Assembly (NCBI RefSeq): GCF_029024105.1
Contig: NZ_CP118963.1
Location: 186,001 to 250,000, forward strand
DNA: 64,000 bases
Reading direction: 5' to 3'
Source of the DNA: Acinetobacter lwoffii
GTDB taxonomy: Bacteria; Pseudomonadota; Gammaproteobacteria; Pseudomonadales; Moraxellaceae
In this document: positions 25,861-34,475 of the stretch, in pieces
Position numbering within the stretch: the stretch's first letter is position 1
Layout of the letters: each line of letters starts with the position of its first letter
Program-made: the position numbers and the translations under genes
The notes under the pieces: model-generated
Databases searched by the model: none
Told to the model about the DNA's origin: nothing
The model's input: only the letters and a program-made list of their open reading frames with translations

Positions 25861-28047
25861 ATGACAAATAAGTCTTTAGCAACAGTACAAATTCTAGATT
25901 TGTTAGGAAATCCAATTCCTAAAGTTCAATATGAAGTCAAAAATAGTAAGACAGGTCAACATGTAGTACGGGGTTCTACCAATTCCAAGGGGTGCCTTTA
26001 TGAAATTCAAAGAGACAAAGGAACGGTTTTAGATATATATGTCAAAAGCCTTTTAGGTGGAGGTATGAAAAAAGTTCAGACTTTCATAATGGCGAAAGAC
26101 CGTATGCTGGTTACGGTTATAAGTCCTAAAATTCTCTTGGATTTAAAAACATTAGAAAATAATGAAAATAAAGGAAGTTATAAACGTAAAACACATAAGG
26201 TTAAAAAAGGTGAAACTTTATCATCTATTGCACAACAGTATCACACCACAATCCGAGTGCTCGAAAGGCTGAATGGGATAAAAGATGTCAATAAAATCAG
26301 CATAGGACAAGTAATTAAACTTCCAATTAATATGCCTGCTACAGGAAATAATACAAGTATTGATAGAAAGCCAAACCCTCAAAAAAATGCTTCTCAAAAT
26401 AATAAGTCTCAATCATCAGAGAAAAGTAAAAAAGAGACTAAACAGGCTGATAAAGGAATTGTGAATACAGTTGAAGAGTATGAGAAGAAAGCATTAGAGC
26501 AGCTTAATGAATGGTATGAAGAAGGTAAGAAAGCTTTATCGGATGCAATAAAAATTGATATGAAAGAGGATCGCAGTCAGGATGGCGGAACACCGAAAAC
26601 TGATACTTCCAATTTATGTAAAACTAATCCTCAATGTATATCTCAAGGCAAAAGTGAACTTATTAGAGAGGTTAATATCAGGCTAGCAGGCTTTGGTGGC
26701 GCATTACCTACAGATGAATTTACTCCTTTAACAGCGGAATGTATAAAGCAATTTCAACGGGATTATATGGGGGTTCCTGAAACTGGAAAAATATGCGGAA
26801 GTTTTTTAGCAGCTTTAGATAAGTTCCGTGATGAATATGGAATTGCAAATTTTATGACTAAAGCTAGTTGTCCCTGTGGTCAGTGTTCAGGTTATGGTAA
26901 TAATAGAAGAGGTATTAAATCTGGTTTGAATACTGCTAATGAATATCCAGGATTGCATAGATCTTTAATATGGATATTAAAAGCATTAAATTTTTATTTA
27001 AAAAATGAATTTAAATATAAAGGTCTTGAAGTGGCTTATATAGAATCTGGTTATAGATGTATAAATGATAATAAGAAAAAAGGCAGAACTACAGTAAATC
27101 ATATGGGTTTAGCATTAGATATACATATTAATAAAAATGGGAAGAGGACTAAGGCTATAGAAGATATAGAGTTTATTAGAAAAAAAATTATGACTATAAA
27201 AATGAGAGCAAGTGAAGAAAGGGCTTCTGATAAAATATATTTAGAACCAAAAAAATTTAAGAGTGGAGCAAATGGAGCAACTACTTGGGTTCATTTTGAT
27301 GTGACAAGATTCTCAAGTATTTACTTTAATGATGAATACTTCAAAAAAGAAATTAAAGATCTCAATGGAAATCCGGTAGTTGAGATTATTAAATCACTAA
27401 ATATGAATTCTATTTTAAATTGTGCAGGAATAATCGTAAATACTTCTACTATTTCTAAAATAACAGATCAAACTATTGAGGCTCTGGTAAAAGAATTAGG
27501 TGATGCGATTGCTAGTGGTGAAGGTAGCTATGAAGCTTGGAATGCAGGAGCTCCAGAAGGAAAAAGAGTTAAATACGGAAAAATGAATGACTTGCCAGGT
27601 ACAATCACTGAAAAAACTATTGATGAAATTTTAGACGCTGCGAAAAAATATAGATGGGATGACAATAGAAGAAGATTTGCCACTGGAAAATATCAAACAA
27701 TTCCTTCTACTTTAGCAGCAGCTAAAGCGAGACTAAATTTGAGTGGTAATGAATTATATGATCCTGCTATGCAAGAAAGAGTCTTTAAGGAGCATTTATT
27801 AAGAGGTCGTTCATCTATCTACAGCTTGATTATTAAAGGTGATAAAACTGTAGAGCAGGCCATGGTTGATGCTTCGAAAGAGTGGGCTTCAATTGCTTTA
27901 CCGAAGGGAGAAAAGAATAAATATGGAATTATTTCTGATGGTAGTATCGGTTATCATGAATCTAAAACGAATAAAGCAAATAAACATTCTACCGAAAAAG
28001 TTAAAGTTATATTTGAAAAAATTCATGCTTATCATTCAAATAAATAG
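25861..28047 (+). CDS. Multidomain T6SS effector, predicted peptidoglycan hydrolase
   Basis: 728 residues, 15 nt behind vgrG. In order: a beta-sandwich-like N-terminus (1-95, VQILDLLGNPIPKVQYEV, similar to transthyretin-type domains on VgrG cargo); LysM (111-155, KKGETLSSIAQQYHTT); a Lys/Asn/Gln-rich linker (160-260); a PG-binding helical domain (262-327); a zinc-peptidase module resembling M15 (335-495) with a CPCGQC cluster, His414 and Asp420 in NHMGLALDIH and His478 in WVHFDV; and a lysozyme-like C-terminus (543-726) with probable catalytic Glu554 (ASGEGSYEAW) and FATGKYQTIPST. It has no signal peptide, as expected for VgrG cargo. It could cut both the peptide and the glycan of the target wall. 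The dual plan recalls TseP-type effectors (from memory). AT-rich, so probably acquired. Confidence 0.82.
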   Translation: MTNKSLATVQILDLLGNPIPKVQYEVKNSKTGQHVVRGSTNSKGCLYEIQRDKGTVLDIYVKSLLGGGMKKVQTFIMAKDRMLVTVISPKILLDLKTLENNENKGSYKRKTHKVKKGETLSSIAQQYHTTIRVLERLNGIKDVNKISIGQVIKLPINMPATGNNTSIDRKPNPQKNASQNNKSQSSEKSKKETKQADKGIVNTVEEYEKKALEQLNEWYEEGKKALSDAIKIDMKEDRSQDGGTPKTDTSNLCKTNPQCISQGKSELIREVNIRLAGFGGALPTDEFTPLTAECIKQFQRDYMGVPETGKICGSFLAALDKFRDEYGIANFMTKASCPCGQCSGYGNNRRGIKSGLNTANEYPGLHRSLIWILKALNFYLKNEFKYKGLEVAYIESGYRCINDNKKKGRTTVNHMGLALDIHINKNGKRTKAIEDIEFIRKKIMTIKMRASEERASDKIYLEPKKFKSGANGATTWVHFDVTRFSSIYFNDEYFKKEIKDLNGNPVVEIIKSLNMNSILNCAGIIVNTSTISKITDQTIEALVKELGDAIASGEGSYEAWNAGAPEGKRVKYGKMNDLPGTITEKTIDEILDAAKKYRWDDNRRRFATGKYQTIPSTLAAAKARLNLSGNELYDPAMQERVFKEHLLRGRSSIYSLIIKGDKTVEQAMVDASKEWASIALPKGEKNKYGIISDGSIGYHESKTNKANKHSTEKVKVIFEKIHAYHSNK

Positions 28048-28056
28048 GTTTTAAAT

Positions 28057-28929
28057 ATGAAATCCAAATTAATTTTATCATTGTTTTTTAATGGTTTATT
28101 ATTTTCAAGTTGTACATACCCAAAAGAAAATATATTAATAACATCAAATAATGTATCAAGATGTTATTTTGAAAGTGAAGTTGTTGATTTTTGTTCTAGA
28201 AACAAGATTGAAATCTATAATCAACATATTAAAGATTTGCCTAATTTTTCAAATGATAAAATATTATTAATTTTAAATCATAATAGAAGTACAGGTAAAG
28301 GTGAAAGTAGAGTTGTTAAGCTGATAGTTATATTAGATCCTCTAGAAAAAAAAGTAATTCCTGTGCCTCAGATGGTAGGTAATTTTGTCGATGGTAATTT
28401 AAGGGAAATTAATGATGATCCTGCTATTATAAAATATAATAAAAAAGATAATAAAGTTTGTTTATCAGGGACTACCTACTTTTTAGAAAATAATAATATT
28501 AATATTGAAAATGAATGTTATAAGTTTGAAAAAGGACGTGTAAATAAAATAGAGGGCTTAAGATTAAATGGTATTGAAGAATTTTCTAAGTTGCCCTATT
28601 CATCTGATATTCATTTTAAGTGTATAAATAATATTAAATTAAATCAATGTAATAACTTGAGATTAATATCTTCGCAAAAAATATTAAATAAGTATAATTT
28701 TATTAACCCTCAAGATGGAATGAGTGTTTTTCTGAAAGGGGAAAAAGATTTCTTTTTAATAGTATCTCCGTTTTTTGATGAAGGGGGAGCTAATTTAAGG
28801 ATTATGAAAGTTAAAAATTTTAATTTAATTTCAGAAAAATATATTTATGCAGGAAAAAATGTAAATATTGATGGTGATTTAAACATAAAATATTTTGAAG
28901 GAAATAATAAAAAAGAATTCTCATTCTAA
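28057..28929 (+). CDS. Exported protein, probable immunity protein to the upstream effector
   Basis: 290 residues, 9 nt behind the effector gene. The N-terminus is a signal peptide with a lipobox-like end (LLFSSCTYP; the -3 residue is Phe, so lipidation is likely but not certain), which would place it in the periplasm where a wall-attacking effector acts. Not recognised by family. The rest is AT-rich, Asn/Lys/Ile-rich and beta-strand-like (VVKLIVILDPLEKKVIPVPQ). Adjacent position, periplasmic targeting, shared low GC and a common terminator support an immunity role. This is inference. Confidence 0.6.
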   Translation: MKSKLILSLFFNGLLFSSCTYPKENILITSNNVSRCYFESEVVDFCSRNKIEIYNQHIKDLPNFSNDKILLILNHNRSTGKGESRVVKLIVILDPLEKKVIPVPQMVGNFVDGNLREINDDPAIIKYNKKDNKVCLSGTTYFLENNNINIENECYKFEKGRVNKIEGLRLNGIEEFSKLPYSSDIHFKCINNIKLNQCNNLRLISSQKILNKYNFINPQDGMSVFLKGEKDFFLIVSPFFDEGGANLRIMKVKNFNLISEKYIYAGKNVNIDGDLNIKYFEGNNKKEFSF

Positions 28930-28942
28930 GAATAATTAATTT

Positions 28943-28969
28943 AAAAAGCCGGCTTCCACCGGCTTTTTT
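28943..28969 (+). terminator. Terminator of the vgrG-effector-immunity unit
   Basis: Stem AAAAAGCCGG / CCGGCTTTTTT with a 6-nt loop. The A/T runs on both sides may also let it serve the convergent peroxidase gene. Confidence 0.9.
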
Positions 28970-28972
28970 CTT

Positions 28973-29893
28973 TTACCCTTCCAAAACCTCTCCCAGCAGC
29001 TCCTCACTTGGCGCAAAGTAATAGGCACCATCCAGAGGTGTTACGAAATGCAGCAGACCGTCATGAATTCCATCGCCAGAGGTACCGAACATACGTTCTA
29101 ACATAGTATCAATAATTTTCAGGTCTTTGGTATAGGCAATAAAGAATAGACCCTGGTCACCACGTCCGTCACCATAAGGCAGAGAATGACGTAGAATTTC
29201 CATTTCTTCGCCTTCTTCATCTTCAACTACAGTACGTGCCACGTGCGCATTTTCAGGTTTGACTTCATCATCCAATTCAATGGATTCAAGCTTGGTGCGA
29301 CCCATAACCTGTTCCTGAGTATCAACTTTTAGCTTTTTCCATTTTTCCAGGTTATGCGCGTAACGCTGGGCAAAAATAAATGAACCATCTTGGAAAATAC
29401 CTGAATCTTCACCTAATAATGCGACTTCAGCACGATCATCCGGGAATTGTGGATTTTCAGTACCATCGATGAAGCCGGTAATATCACGACCATCAAAGTA
29501 GCGGAAGCAAACTCGCTCATCCAGCACCTGAACCTGGTCCTGAATTCCTTCAAAAAAAGCTTGACTGAGCGCAAAGCAGATATCAGCACGGGCACTGGCA
29601 ATATGAATCAGTACATCTGCTGGAACAACCGGCATATCAAACGAACCATGAATGGGTTCAAGCTGTTTAAAGCCTGCAGGAGCTTGATCATAAAGTTTTG
29701 TCCACAGTTCAGGACCAAAAGCTACGCCTGTTTTAATTTGTGCTTGAGGGTGTTGCGTGATCAGCCGATCACGAGAAGTAAACAAATGTTCGAGTTGTTC
29801 TTTTAATTTTTCAATACTCAAATCTTTAAGACGTAACACAATAAAGCGAGCATGATCTGAAGGAAGTGGCAAGATTACCGATTGGGCTGTCAT
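28973..29893 (-). CDS. Dye-decolourising (DyP-type) haem peroxidase
   Basis: A 306-residue DyP-family peroxidase. The signature GFIDGTENP (residues 140-148) contains the catalytic Asp143. His217 in NAHVAR is the probable proximal haem ligand, with the distal Arg in LRHSLPYGDG. There is no twin-arginine or other signal, so it should be cytosolic or loaded into an encapsulin-like or unknown compartment; no shell gene is nearby. It could act in peroxide or haem metabolism. Start ATG at 29893 after a GGAG-like site. Confidence 0.92.
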   Translation of the reverse strand: MTAQSVILPLPSDHARFIVLRLKDLSIEKLKEQLEHLFTSRDRLITQHPQAQIKTGVAFGPELWTKLYDQAPAGFKQLEPIHGSFDMPVVPADVLIHIASARADICFALSQAFFEGIQDQVQVLDERVCFRYFDGRDITGFIDGTENPQFPDDRAEVALLGEDSGIFQDGSFIFAQRYAHNLEKWKKLKVDTQEQVMGRTKLESIELDDEVKPENAHVARTVVEDEEGEEMEILRHSLPYGDGRGDQGLFFIAYTKDLKIIDTMLERMFGTSGDGIHDGLLHFVTPLDGAYYFAPSEELLGEVLEG

Positions 29894-30054
29894 TCATGGC
29901 TCCTATAAGGATAGATCCTGTTTTTTAATGTACATATTGTGCCTGAAGCTAGACAGAGTGAATAGTGCAGTGCCTTATATTTAAGCAAGTTTTTAGCCTG
30001 ATTTTATTGGAAAATTCATATAATATTGGGCAAGTTTTGCTGAGTTAAATATTC

Positions 30055-30675
30055 ATGTCCTATCAAATGTGGTTTGCCTATATGTTGGCCTGCTGGGTGA
30101 TTAGTGTCTCTCCGGGTGCTGGTGCAATTGCATCGATGTCGAGCGGATTGAATTATGGTTTTCGGCATGGTTACTGGAATGCGCTGGGTCTGCAACTGGC
30201 TTTACTGGTACAGATTGCAGTGGTTGCAGCAGGCGTGGGAGTTTTGTTTGCGACAACCCCATGGGCATTTTTAGTGGTGAAATGGTTTGGTGTTGGCTAC
30301 CTGTTATATTTGGCAGTTTTGCAATGGAAAGCACCTGCACAGAACATCGAAATTAAACATGAATTGACGCGAAAATCGAGAGGAAAACTGGTACTGCATG
30401 GTTTCTTGGTTAATATCACTAATCCTAAAGCCATCGTATTTTTACTGGCCGTCTTGCCGCAATTTCTGGATTTGTCCAAACCACAATGGATTCAGTATTT
30501 GATTATGGCTGCAACAATGGTGACGATTGATCTGATTGTGATGGCGGGTTATACCGGATTGGCTGCTAAAGTTTTAAGGCTACTAAAATCACCGAAACAA
30601 CAAAAAGTCATGAACCGGACTTTTGCCGGTTTATTTGCAGGTGCTGCATTTTTATTGAGTTTGGTGCATCAATAA
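30055..30675 (+). CDS. RhtB/LysE-family amino-acid exporter
   Basis: A 206-residue membrane protein with about six hydrophobic segments. The family marks are SVSPGAGAIASMSSGLNYGFRHGYWNA near the N-terminus and LVNITNPKAIVFLLAVLPQF in the middle. It belongs to the homoserine/threonine-efflux branch by sequence pattern, but the real substrate is unknown. It is the second such exporter in the window; the other is at 7516. A 9-bp perfect inverted repeat without a T-run lies just behind it at 30686-30706. Confidence 0.85.
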   Translation: MSYQMWFAYMLACWVISVSPGAGAIASMSSGLNYGFRHGYWNALGLQLALLVQIAVVAAGVGVLFATTPWAFLVVKWFGVGYLLYLAVLQWKAPAQNIEIKHELTRKSRGKLVLHGFLVNITNPKAIVFLLAVLPQFLDLSKPQWIQYLIMAATMVTIDLIVMAGYTGLAAKVLRLLKSPKQQKVMNRTFAGLFAGAAFLLSLVHQ

Positions 30676-30749
30676 CGAGTGTTTGCTCTCTCCTTAAAGG
30701 AGAGAGGCTGAATAGATCATTAGAAAATCATCATGATTTAACAGAAAGA

Positions 30750-31550
30750 TTAATTCAGCTTTTTAAACTTCTGCACACAGAAGATCAGTGCAAATAGCAC
30801 CGCCATGGTCAGGACAATGGTTAAACCTGTCGAAGTATTGAGACCTGCACTCGACCATAGGCCCACGGTCACCCCAATTTGCGCAATCACGAATGCCCAG
30901 ATCACCATTTGTTTTGGTGAATGTGCAAGGAGTCGTGCAGTCAGAGCAGGGATCACCAGTAATGCCCCCATGAGTAATGAACCCACTGCTTTCAGGGCAA
31001 GCACGGTAAACAATGCCAATAACAACATAAAGATCAGGCGTTGCCATTTGGCATTTACACCTTCACTGACCGCCATGTCCGGATCAATCGCGATTTGAAT
31101 CTGCGCTTGCCAGCTCTTATAGAGGACGGCTAAGGCCAGAATAATCACGATAGCAAAGGTGGGTAAGTCCGTCCAAGAAATCGTCAGTAGATCACCAAAT
31201 AGATAGCTGAGAAGTTCCGGTCTTAAACTCGGTAAATGCTGAATGAACAATAGACCTGAGCAAAGCAGTGTTGCTGAACACAGCGCCAGCAAGGCATCAT
31301 TCGGCAGGCGCGGATCATGCAGCACCCACAAAACCCCTACCAATAATAAGGCAATAAAAGTGACTCCCATCCAGAGAGGTAAACTTAAAGCCCCAGCGAT
31401 GGCAACACCGAGCAAAGTACCGTGTGCCATGGTATCGGCAAAAAATGACATACGCCGCCAGAGCATGAGACAGCCCAGCGGTGCAGTCAGAAATACCAAT
31501 AGCGTTCCCATGATCCATGCAGGTAAAAGGAGTTGTAACCAATCCATCAT
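30750..31550 (-). CDS. znuB: Zinc ABC transporter permease
   Basis: A 266-residue integral membrane protein of the ABC-3 family with about eight hydrophobic segments. It forms the zinc channel in the inner membrane. The start is 3 nt after the znuC stop in the same operon (zur-znuC-znuB). Typical features are MLWRRMSFFADTMAHGTLLGVA near the N-terminus and KAVGSLLMGALLVIPALTARLLA, the cytoplasmic coupling region. Operon context with Zur and the divergent znuA supports zinc rather than manganese. Confidence 0.95.
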   Translation of the reverse strand: MMDWLQLLLPAWIMGTLLVFLTAPLGCLMLWRRMSFFADTMAHGTLLGVAIAGALSLPLWMGVTFIALLLVGVLWVLHDPRLPNDALLALCSATLLCSGLLFIQHLPSLRPELLSYLFGDLLTISWTDLPTFAIVIILALAVLYKSWQAQIQIAIDPDMAVSEGVNAKWQRLIFMLLLALFTVLALKAVGSLLMGALLVIPALTARLLAHSPKQMVIWAFVIAQIGVTVGLWSSAGLNTSTGLTIVLTMAVLFALIFCVQKFKKLN

Positions 31551-31553
31551 GGT

Positions 31554-32345
31554 TTAAGCTTCCGGCTCGGGGTGAATATGAGGGCGTGAATCATGCTGAC
31601 AGGGGGTGGCAGAATCGCCGTGCGCGCAATGATCATGATGATGTTGATAGAACACCCGATTGGTGCCAAAAATCGCCTGATATTCGGGATGTTGCTGCAC
31701 GCTTTCCGGCAGGCCACTACAGCAGATATGCTTGTTCAGGCACACGACCCGAGTCGTACCTTGCATCACCCATTGCAGGTCATGTGAAACCATCAGTACG
31801 GCACAGCCATATTTTTCCGGCAAGTTACGCACATATTCATACAGTTCAGCTTCGGACTGAATGTCTAGACCCTGCATCGGTTCATCGAGGACTAAAATAT
31901 CCGGCTGGCGTAATAAGGCGCGGGCCAGTAGCACCCGTTGACGTTCACCGCCAGACAACTGCTGCACTTTAGAATCTTGCAGTTTACTAATGCCGGTATC
32001 GCGAATAATTTCGGTTTTAATCTCGGACGGACACTTTTCTAGTGCCAATAAATCTTTCACCCGTAGCGGCAAGCTATGTGAGGGATTGAATTTCTGTGGC
32101 ACATAAGAGAATTTGAGTTTGCGCGCAGTCTTGATCTCACCTGATTGCGGTTTCAAAATGCCCAGCATGACTTTAATTAAGGTCGATTTACCAGCACCAT
32201 TGGGACCAATCAGTGTGACAATTTCTTTCTCTTGTAACGAGAAATCAATGGCTTTTAAGATATCGCGCTCATCGATTTTGACCCAGATCTTGGAAAGCTG
32301 AATCAAGGGAGAGGCACTTAAGCTTTGTTGCGGCACTGCTGACAA
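31554..32345 (-). CDS. znuC: Zinc ABC transporter ATPase
   Basis: A 263-residue ABC ATPase that powers zinc import. Walker A GPNGAGKST, signature LSGGERQRVLLARAL, Walker B ILVLDEPMQGLD and switch His in VSHDLQWV are all visible. The C-terminal tail, from HHHDHCAH on, holds about eight His and two Cys and might sense or store zinc. The start overlaps the zur stop by 28 nt, so the genes are translationally coupled. Confidence 0.95.
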   Translation of the reverse strand: MSAVPQQSLSASPLIQLSKIWVKIDERDILKAIDFSLQEKEIVTLIGPNGAGKSTLIKVMLGILKPQSGEIKTARKLKFSYVPQKFNPSHSLPLRVKDLLALEKCPSEIKTEIIRDTGISKLQDSKVQQLSGGERQRVLLARALLRQPDILVLDEPMQGLDIQSEAELYEYVRNLPEKYGCAVLMVSHDLQWVMQGTTRVVCLNKHICCSGLPESVQQHPEYQAIFGTNRVFYQHHHDHCAHGDSATPCQHDSRPHIHPEPEA

Positions 32346-32815
32346 ATTCCTGAAATTTCGATAATGCTGTGATGTGCCGTGAAGTCGTCCGAGCTGGCCA
32401 GTGCATCGAGTTGATCGAGTAAGCCCTGAGCCGACGCTTCTTTCACGGCTTTACATTCGGTGCAGATTAAAAAAGCAGCCTGATGACCTTCACGCGGATG
32501 GCAACAGGGGATATAGGCATTGATCGAGGTCAGGCGATGAATCAGCCCTTTGCTTAATAAAAAATCCAGAGTGCGATACACCGTTGGTGGGGCTGCAGGA
32601 CGATCACTGGCATTTTTCATTTGTGCCAGCAGATCATAGGCGCCCATCGGGCCATGCGCATTTAGAATGAGTTCCAGCACTTCTTTACGTAAAGGTGTAA
32701 GGCGTGCGCCGCTTGCTGCACAAAGACTTTCCGCTTCAGCAAGACGTTGTGCGACATTGGGATGGTCGTGCACGCCGTGCAATGCGTTGTGGTGTTCGTG
32801 CGAACAGGAACCCAT
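32318..32815 (-). CDS. zur: Zinc uptake regulator (Fur family)
   Basis: A 165-residue Fur-family repressor. The winged helix spans about residues 40-95 (LTPLRKEVLELILNAHGPMGAYDLL, PPTVYRTLDFLLSKGLIHRL). The structural-zinc Cys pairs CTEC and CQQC are present with regulatory His residues. The first 18 residues contain six His, an unusual N-terminal extension. It should bind the dyad at 32911-32925 when zinc is plentiful and switch off znuA and its own operon. Confidence 0.93.
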   Translation of the reverse strand: MGSCSHEHHNALHGVHDHPNVAQRLAEAESLCAASGARLTPLRKEVLELILNAHGPMGAYDLLAQMKNASDRPAAPPTVYRTLDFLLSKGLIHRLTSINAYIPCCHPREGHQAAFLICTECKAVKEASAQGLLDQLDALASSDDFTAHHSIIEISGICQQCRNKA

Positions 32816-32910
32816 AGTTCACCTCAAGTGCGAAACTGAAAATTAATAGATTTCAAATCTTAACATGAAGCGTTCTGAGTTTCGATTAGGCATAGGTATT
32901 TTTGTATTTT

Positions 32911-32925
32911 TGTTATATTATAACA
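32911..32925. promoter_or_regulatory. Zur box between zur and znuA
   Basis: The near-perfect dyad TGTTATATTATAACA matches the known Zur core GTTATANTATAAC. It is centred between the divergent zur-znuCB operon and znuA, about 37 nt before the znuA start, so it can control both. Confidence 0.88.
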
Positions 32926-32961
32926 CTTCCTGATTTTATCGTTTTTAAGTGATTTCTACTC

Positions 32962-33798
32962 ATGTTCCGTCTCCTTGCAATCAGTCTGCTGGCATTGTTC
33001 AGTACACTCAGTTGGTCACAAAGTCTGGTGGTGTCTACGCAGCCGATCTATCTGATTGCCAAGAAAATTACCCAAGGTGTGGAACAGCCGACTTTATTGC
33101 TGGCCAACCAAAGTGGACATGATGTGAGTCTGACTCCGGCGCATCGAAAAACTATTCAGAATGCAGGTCTGGTGATCTGGCTGGGTCAGGCGCATGAAGC
33201 ACCCTTGGCCAAAGTGCTGAATGAAAGTAATAAAGGCATTGCACTGTTAGACTCGGGGATATTGACCACCTTGCCGATGCGTAATCCGCGTGGCGAGGCC
33301 TTGAAAAATACGGTAGACACGCATGTCTGGCTCGATCCGAATAATGCCGTACGGATTGGCTTCTTTATTGCGGCGTTACGTTCGCAACAACTGCCGGAAC
33401 ATCGTGAACGCTACTGGAAAAATGCCCGTGACTTTGCACAAAACATGTTTGCTACGGCTCAGCGTTATAGTTCAAGTAACAAAGCCAAACCTTATTGGTC
33501 TTATCACGATGCCTACCAGTATCTTGAGCGCCCACTCAATTTAAAATTCATGGGGGCATTGACCGATGATCCACATGTTTCACCAACGGTGGCGCAAATC
33601 AAGTTTTTACAGGATCATCGTCCACAGCGCAAAATGTGTCTGCTGGCCGAAGGTCATGCCAGTGAAAACCAGTACCGCAAACTCAATCCGGTACTGTTCC
33701 AGCATGTCGATGAAAGCATGAGCGGGGCAGGGGACTTTGTGCAGGCTTGGCAGCAATTGGCCGCCGAAACCCAGAAATGTGTACTAAATGCACGCTAA
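32962..33798 (+). CDS. znuA: Zinc ABC transporter substrate-binding protein
   Basis: A 278-residue periplasmic protein with a Sec signal peptide (MFRLLAISLLALFSTLSWSQS) that captures Zn2+ and delivers it to ZnuBC. The cluster A-I fold is seen in LVVSTQPIYLIAKKIT, SGHDVSLTPAHRK (first ligand His), DTHVWLDPNNA (second) and YHDAYQYLE (third). The acidic, His-rich loop usual in gammaproteobacterial ZnuA is absent. Instead the ATPase and regulator in this locus have His-rich ends. Confidence 0.93.
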   Translation: MFRLLAISLLALFSTLSWSQSLVVSTQPIYLIAKKITQGVEQPTLLLANQSGHDVSLTPAHRKTIQNAGLVIWLGQAHEAPLAKVLNESNKGIALLDSGILTTLPMRNPRGEALKNTVDTHVWLDPNNAVRIGFFIAALRSQQLPEHRERYWKNARDFAQNMFATAQRYSSSNKAKPYWSYHDAYQYLERPLNLKFMGALTDDPHVSPTVAQIKFLQDHRPQRKMCLLAEGHASENQYRKLNPVLFQHVDESMSGAGDFVQAWQQLAAETQKCVLNAR

Positions 33799-33879
33799 TG
33801 ATTTAAAAAATAGACAGATTTTGATTAGTTTAACAGCAGTGACCCGATTTAAAAAAACACGACTAAGGTCGGGAAAAGA

Positions 33880-33908
33880 TTGCATGTTCAGGGGTGTAAC
33901 TCTATAAT
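33880..33908 (+). promoter_or_regulatory. Promoter of the ATP synthase operon
   Basis: TTGCAT (33880-33885), a 17-bp spacer and a perfect TATAAT (33903-33908), about 65 nt upstream of atpI. Confidence 0.8.
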
Positions 33909-33972
33909 GCCTGCGATTAAAAATAATCACCTGTTAAACTTGTCAAGCATGATTGCTGTGAGTGAATAAATA

Positions 33973-34365
33973 ATGAGCCGAACTAGTCGCTTGATTGACC
34001 GACGATTAGCGAAAGCTTTGGTCCTCCTGCAAGCCTGTATGATCCCTGTTTCAGCCTTGATCGGCTGGGTCGTGAAAGACTCAACCGCAGCCTTGAGTGC
34101 AGCATTAGGTGCACTGGTATGTTGGCTCGCGACTTGTTATTTTTCGTGGCAATCGTTTCGAGCAGCAGGAGCCCGCGCGTCTAAACAAGTTCTTTCGAAC
34201 ATGTATAAAGGCTTGATGGGAAAGTTTGCCATTGTGATTGTTGGTTTCATTTTAATTTTAAGCAATGTTAAACCGTTGTCAGCGGTGGCGTTGTTTTGTG
34301 GTTTTATACTTGTTCAAGCCATGTCGTGGGTCGCTCCGTTTTGGGCGTCACGTCTACAAAAATGA
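33973..34365 (+). CDS. atpI: ATP synthase subunit I
   Basis: A 130-residue membrane protein with four hydrophobic segments, encoded first in the operon. AtpI helps assemble the c-ring and is less conserved than the other subunits. It starts MSRTSRLIDRRLAKALVLL and ends AMSWVAPFWASRLQK. Assignment rests partly on position, 111 nt before atpB. Confidence 0.9.
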   Translation: MSRTSRLIDRRLAKALVLLQACMIPVSALIGWVVKDSTAALSAALGALVCWLATCYFSWQSFRAAGARASKQVLSNMYKGLMGKFAIVIVGFILILSNVKPLSAVALFCGFILVQAMSWVAPFWASRLQK

Positions 34366-34475
34366 GTATAAGCACAACAAGAAATTGAAAAGTTTTTCAG
34401 AAGCAGGCGAGATATCAAGCAGCACGCGATATTCGTTTGTTCTATTAGTTTTTTGACATTGACCAGGTGTGATTT

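Noticed and set aside
30686..30706. A 9-bp inverted repeat behind the RhtB-type exporter.
   Set aside because: It has no T-run and no partner copy; chance or a minor hairpin is likely.
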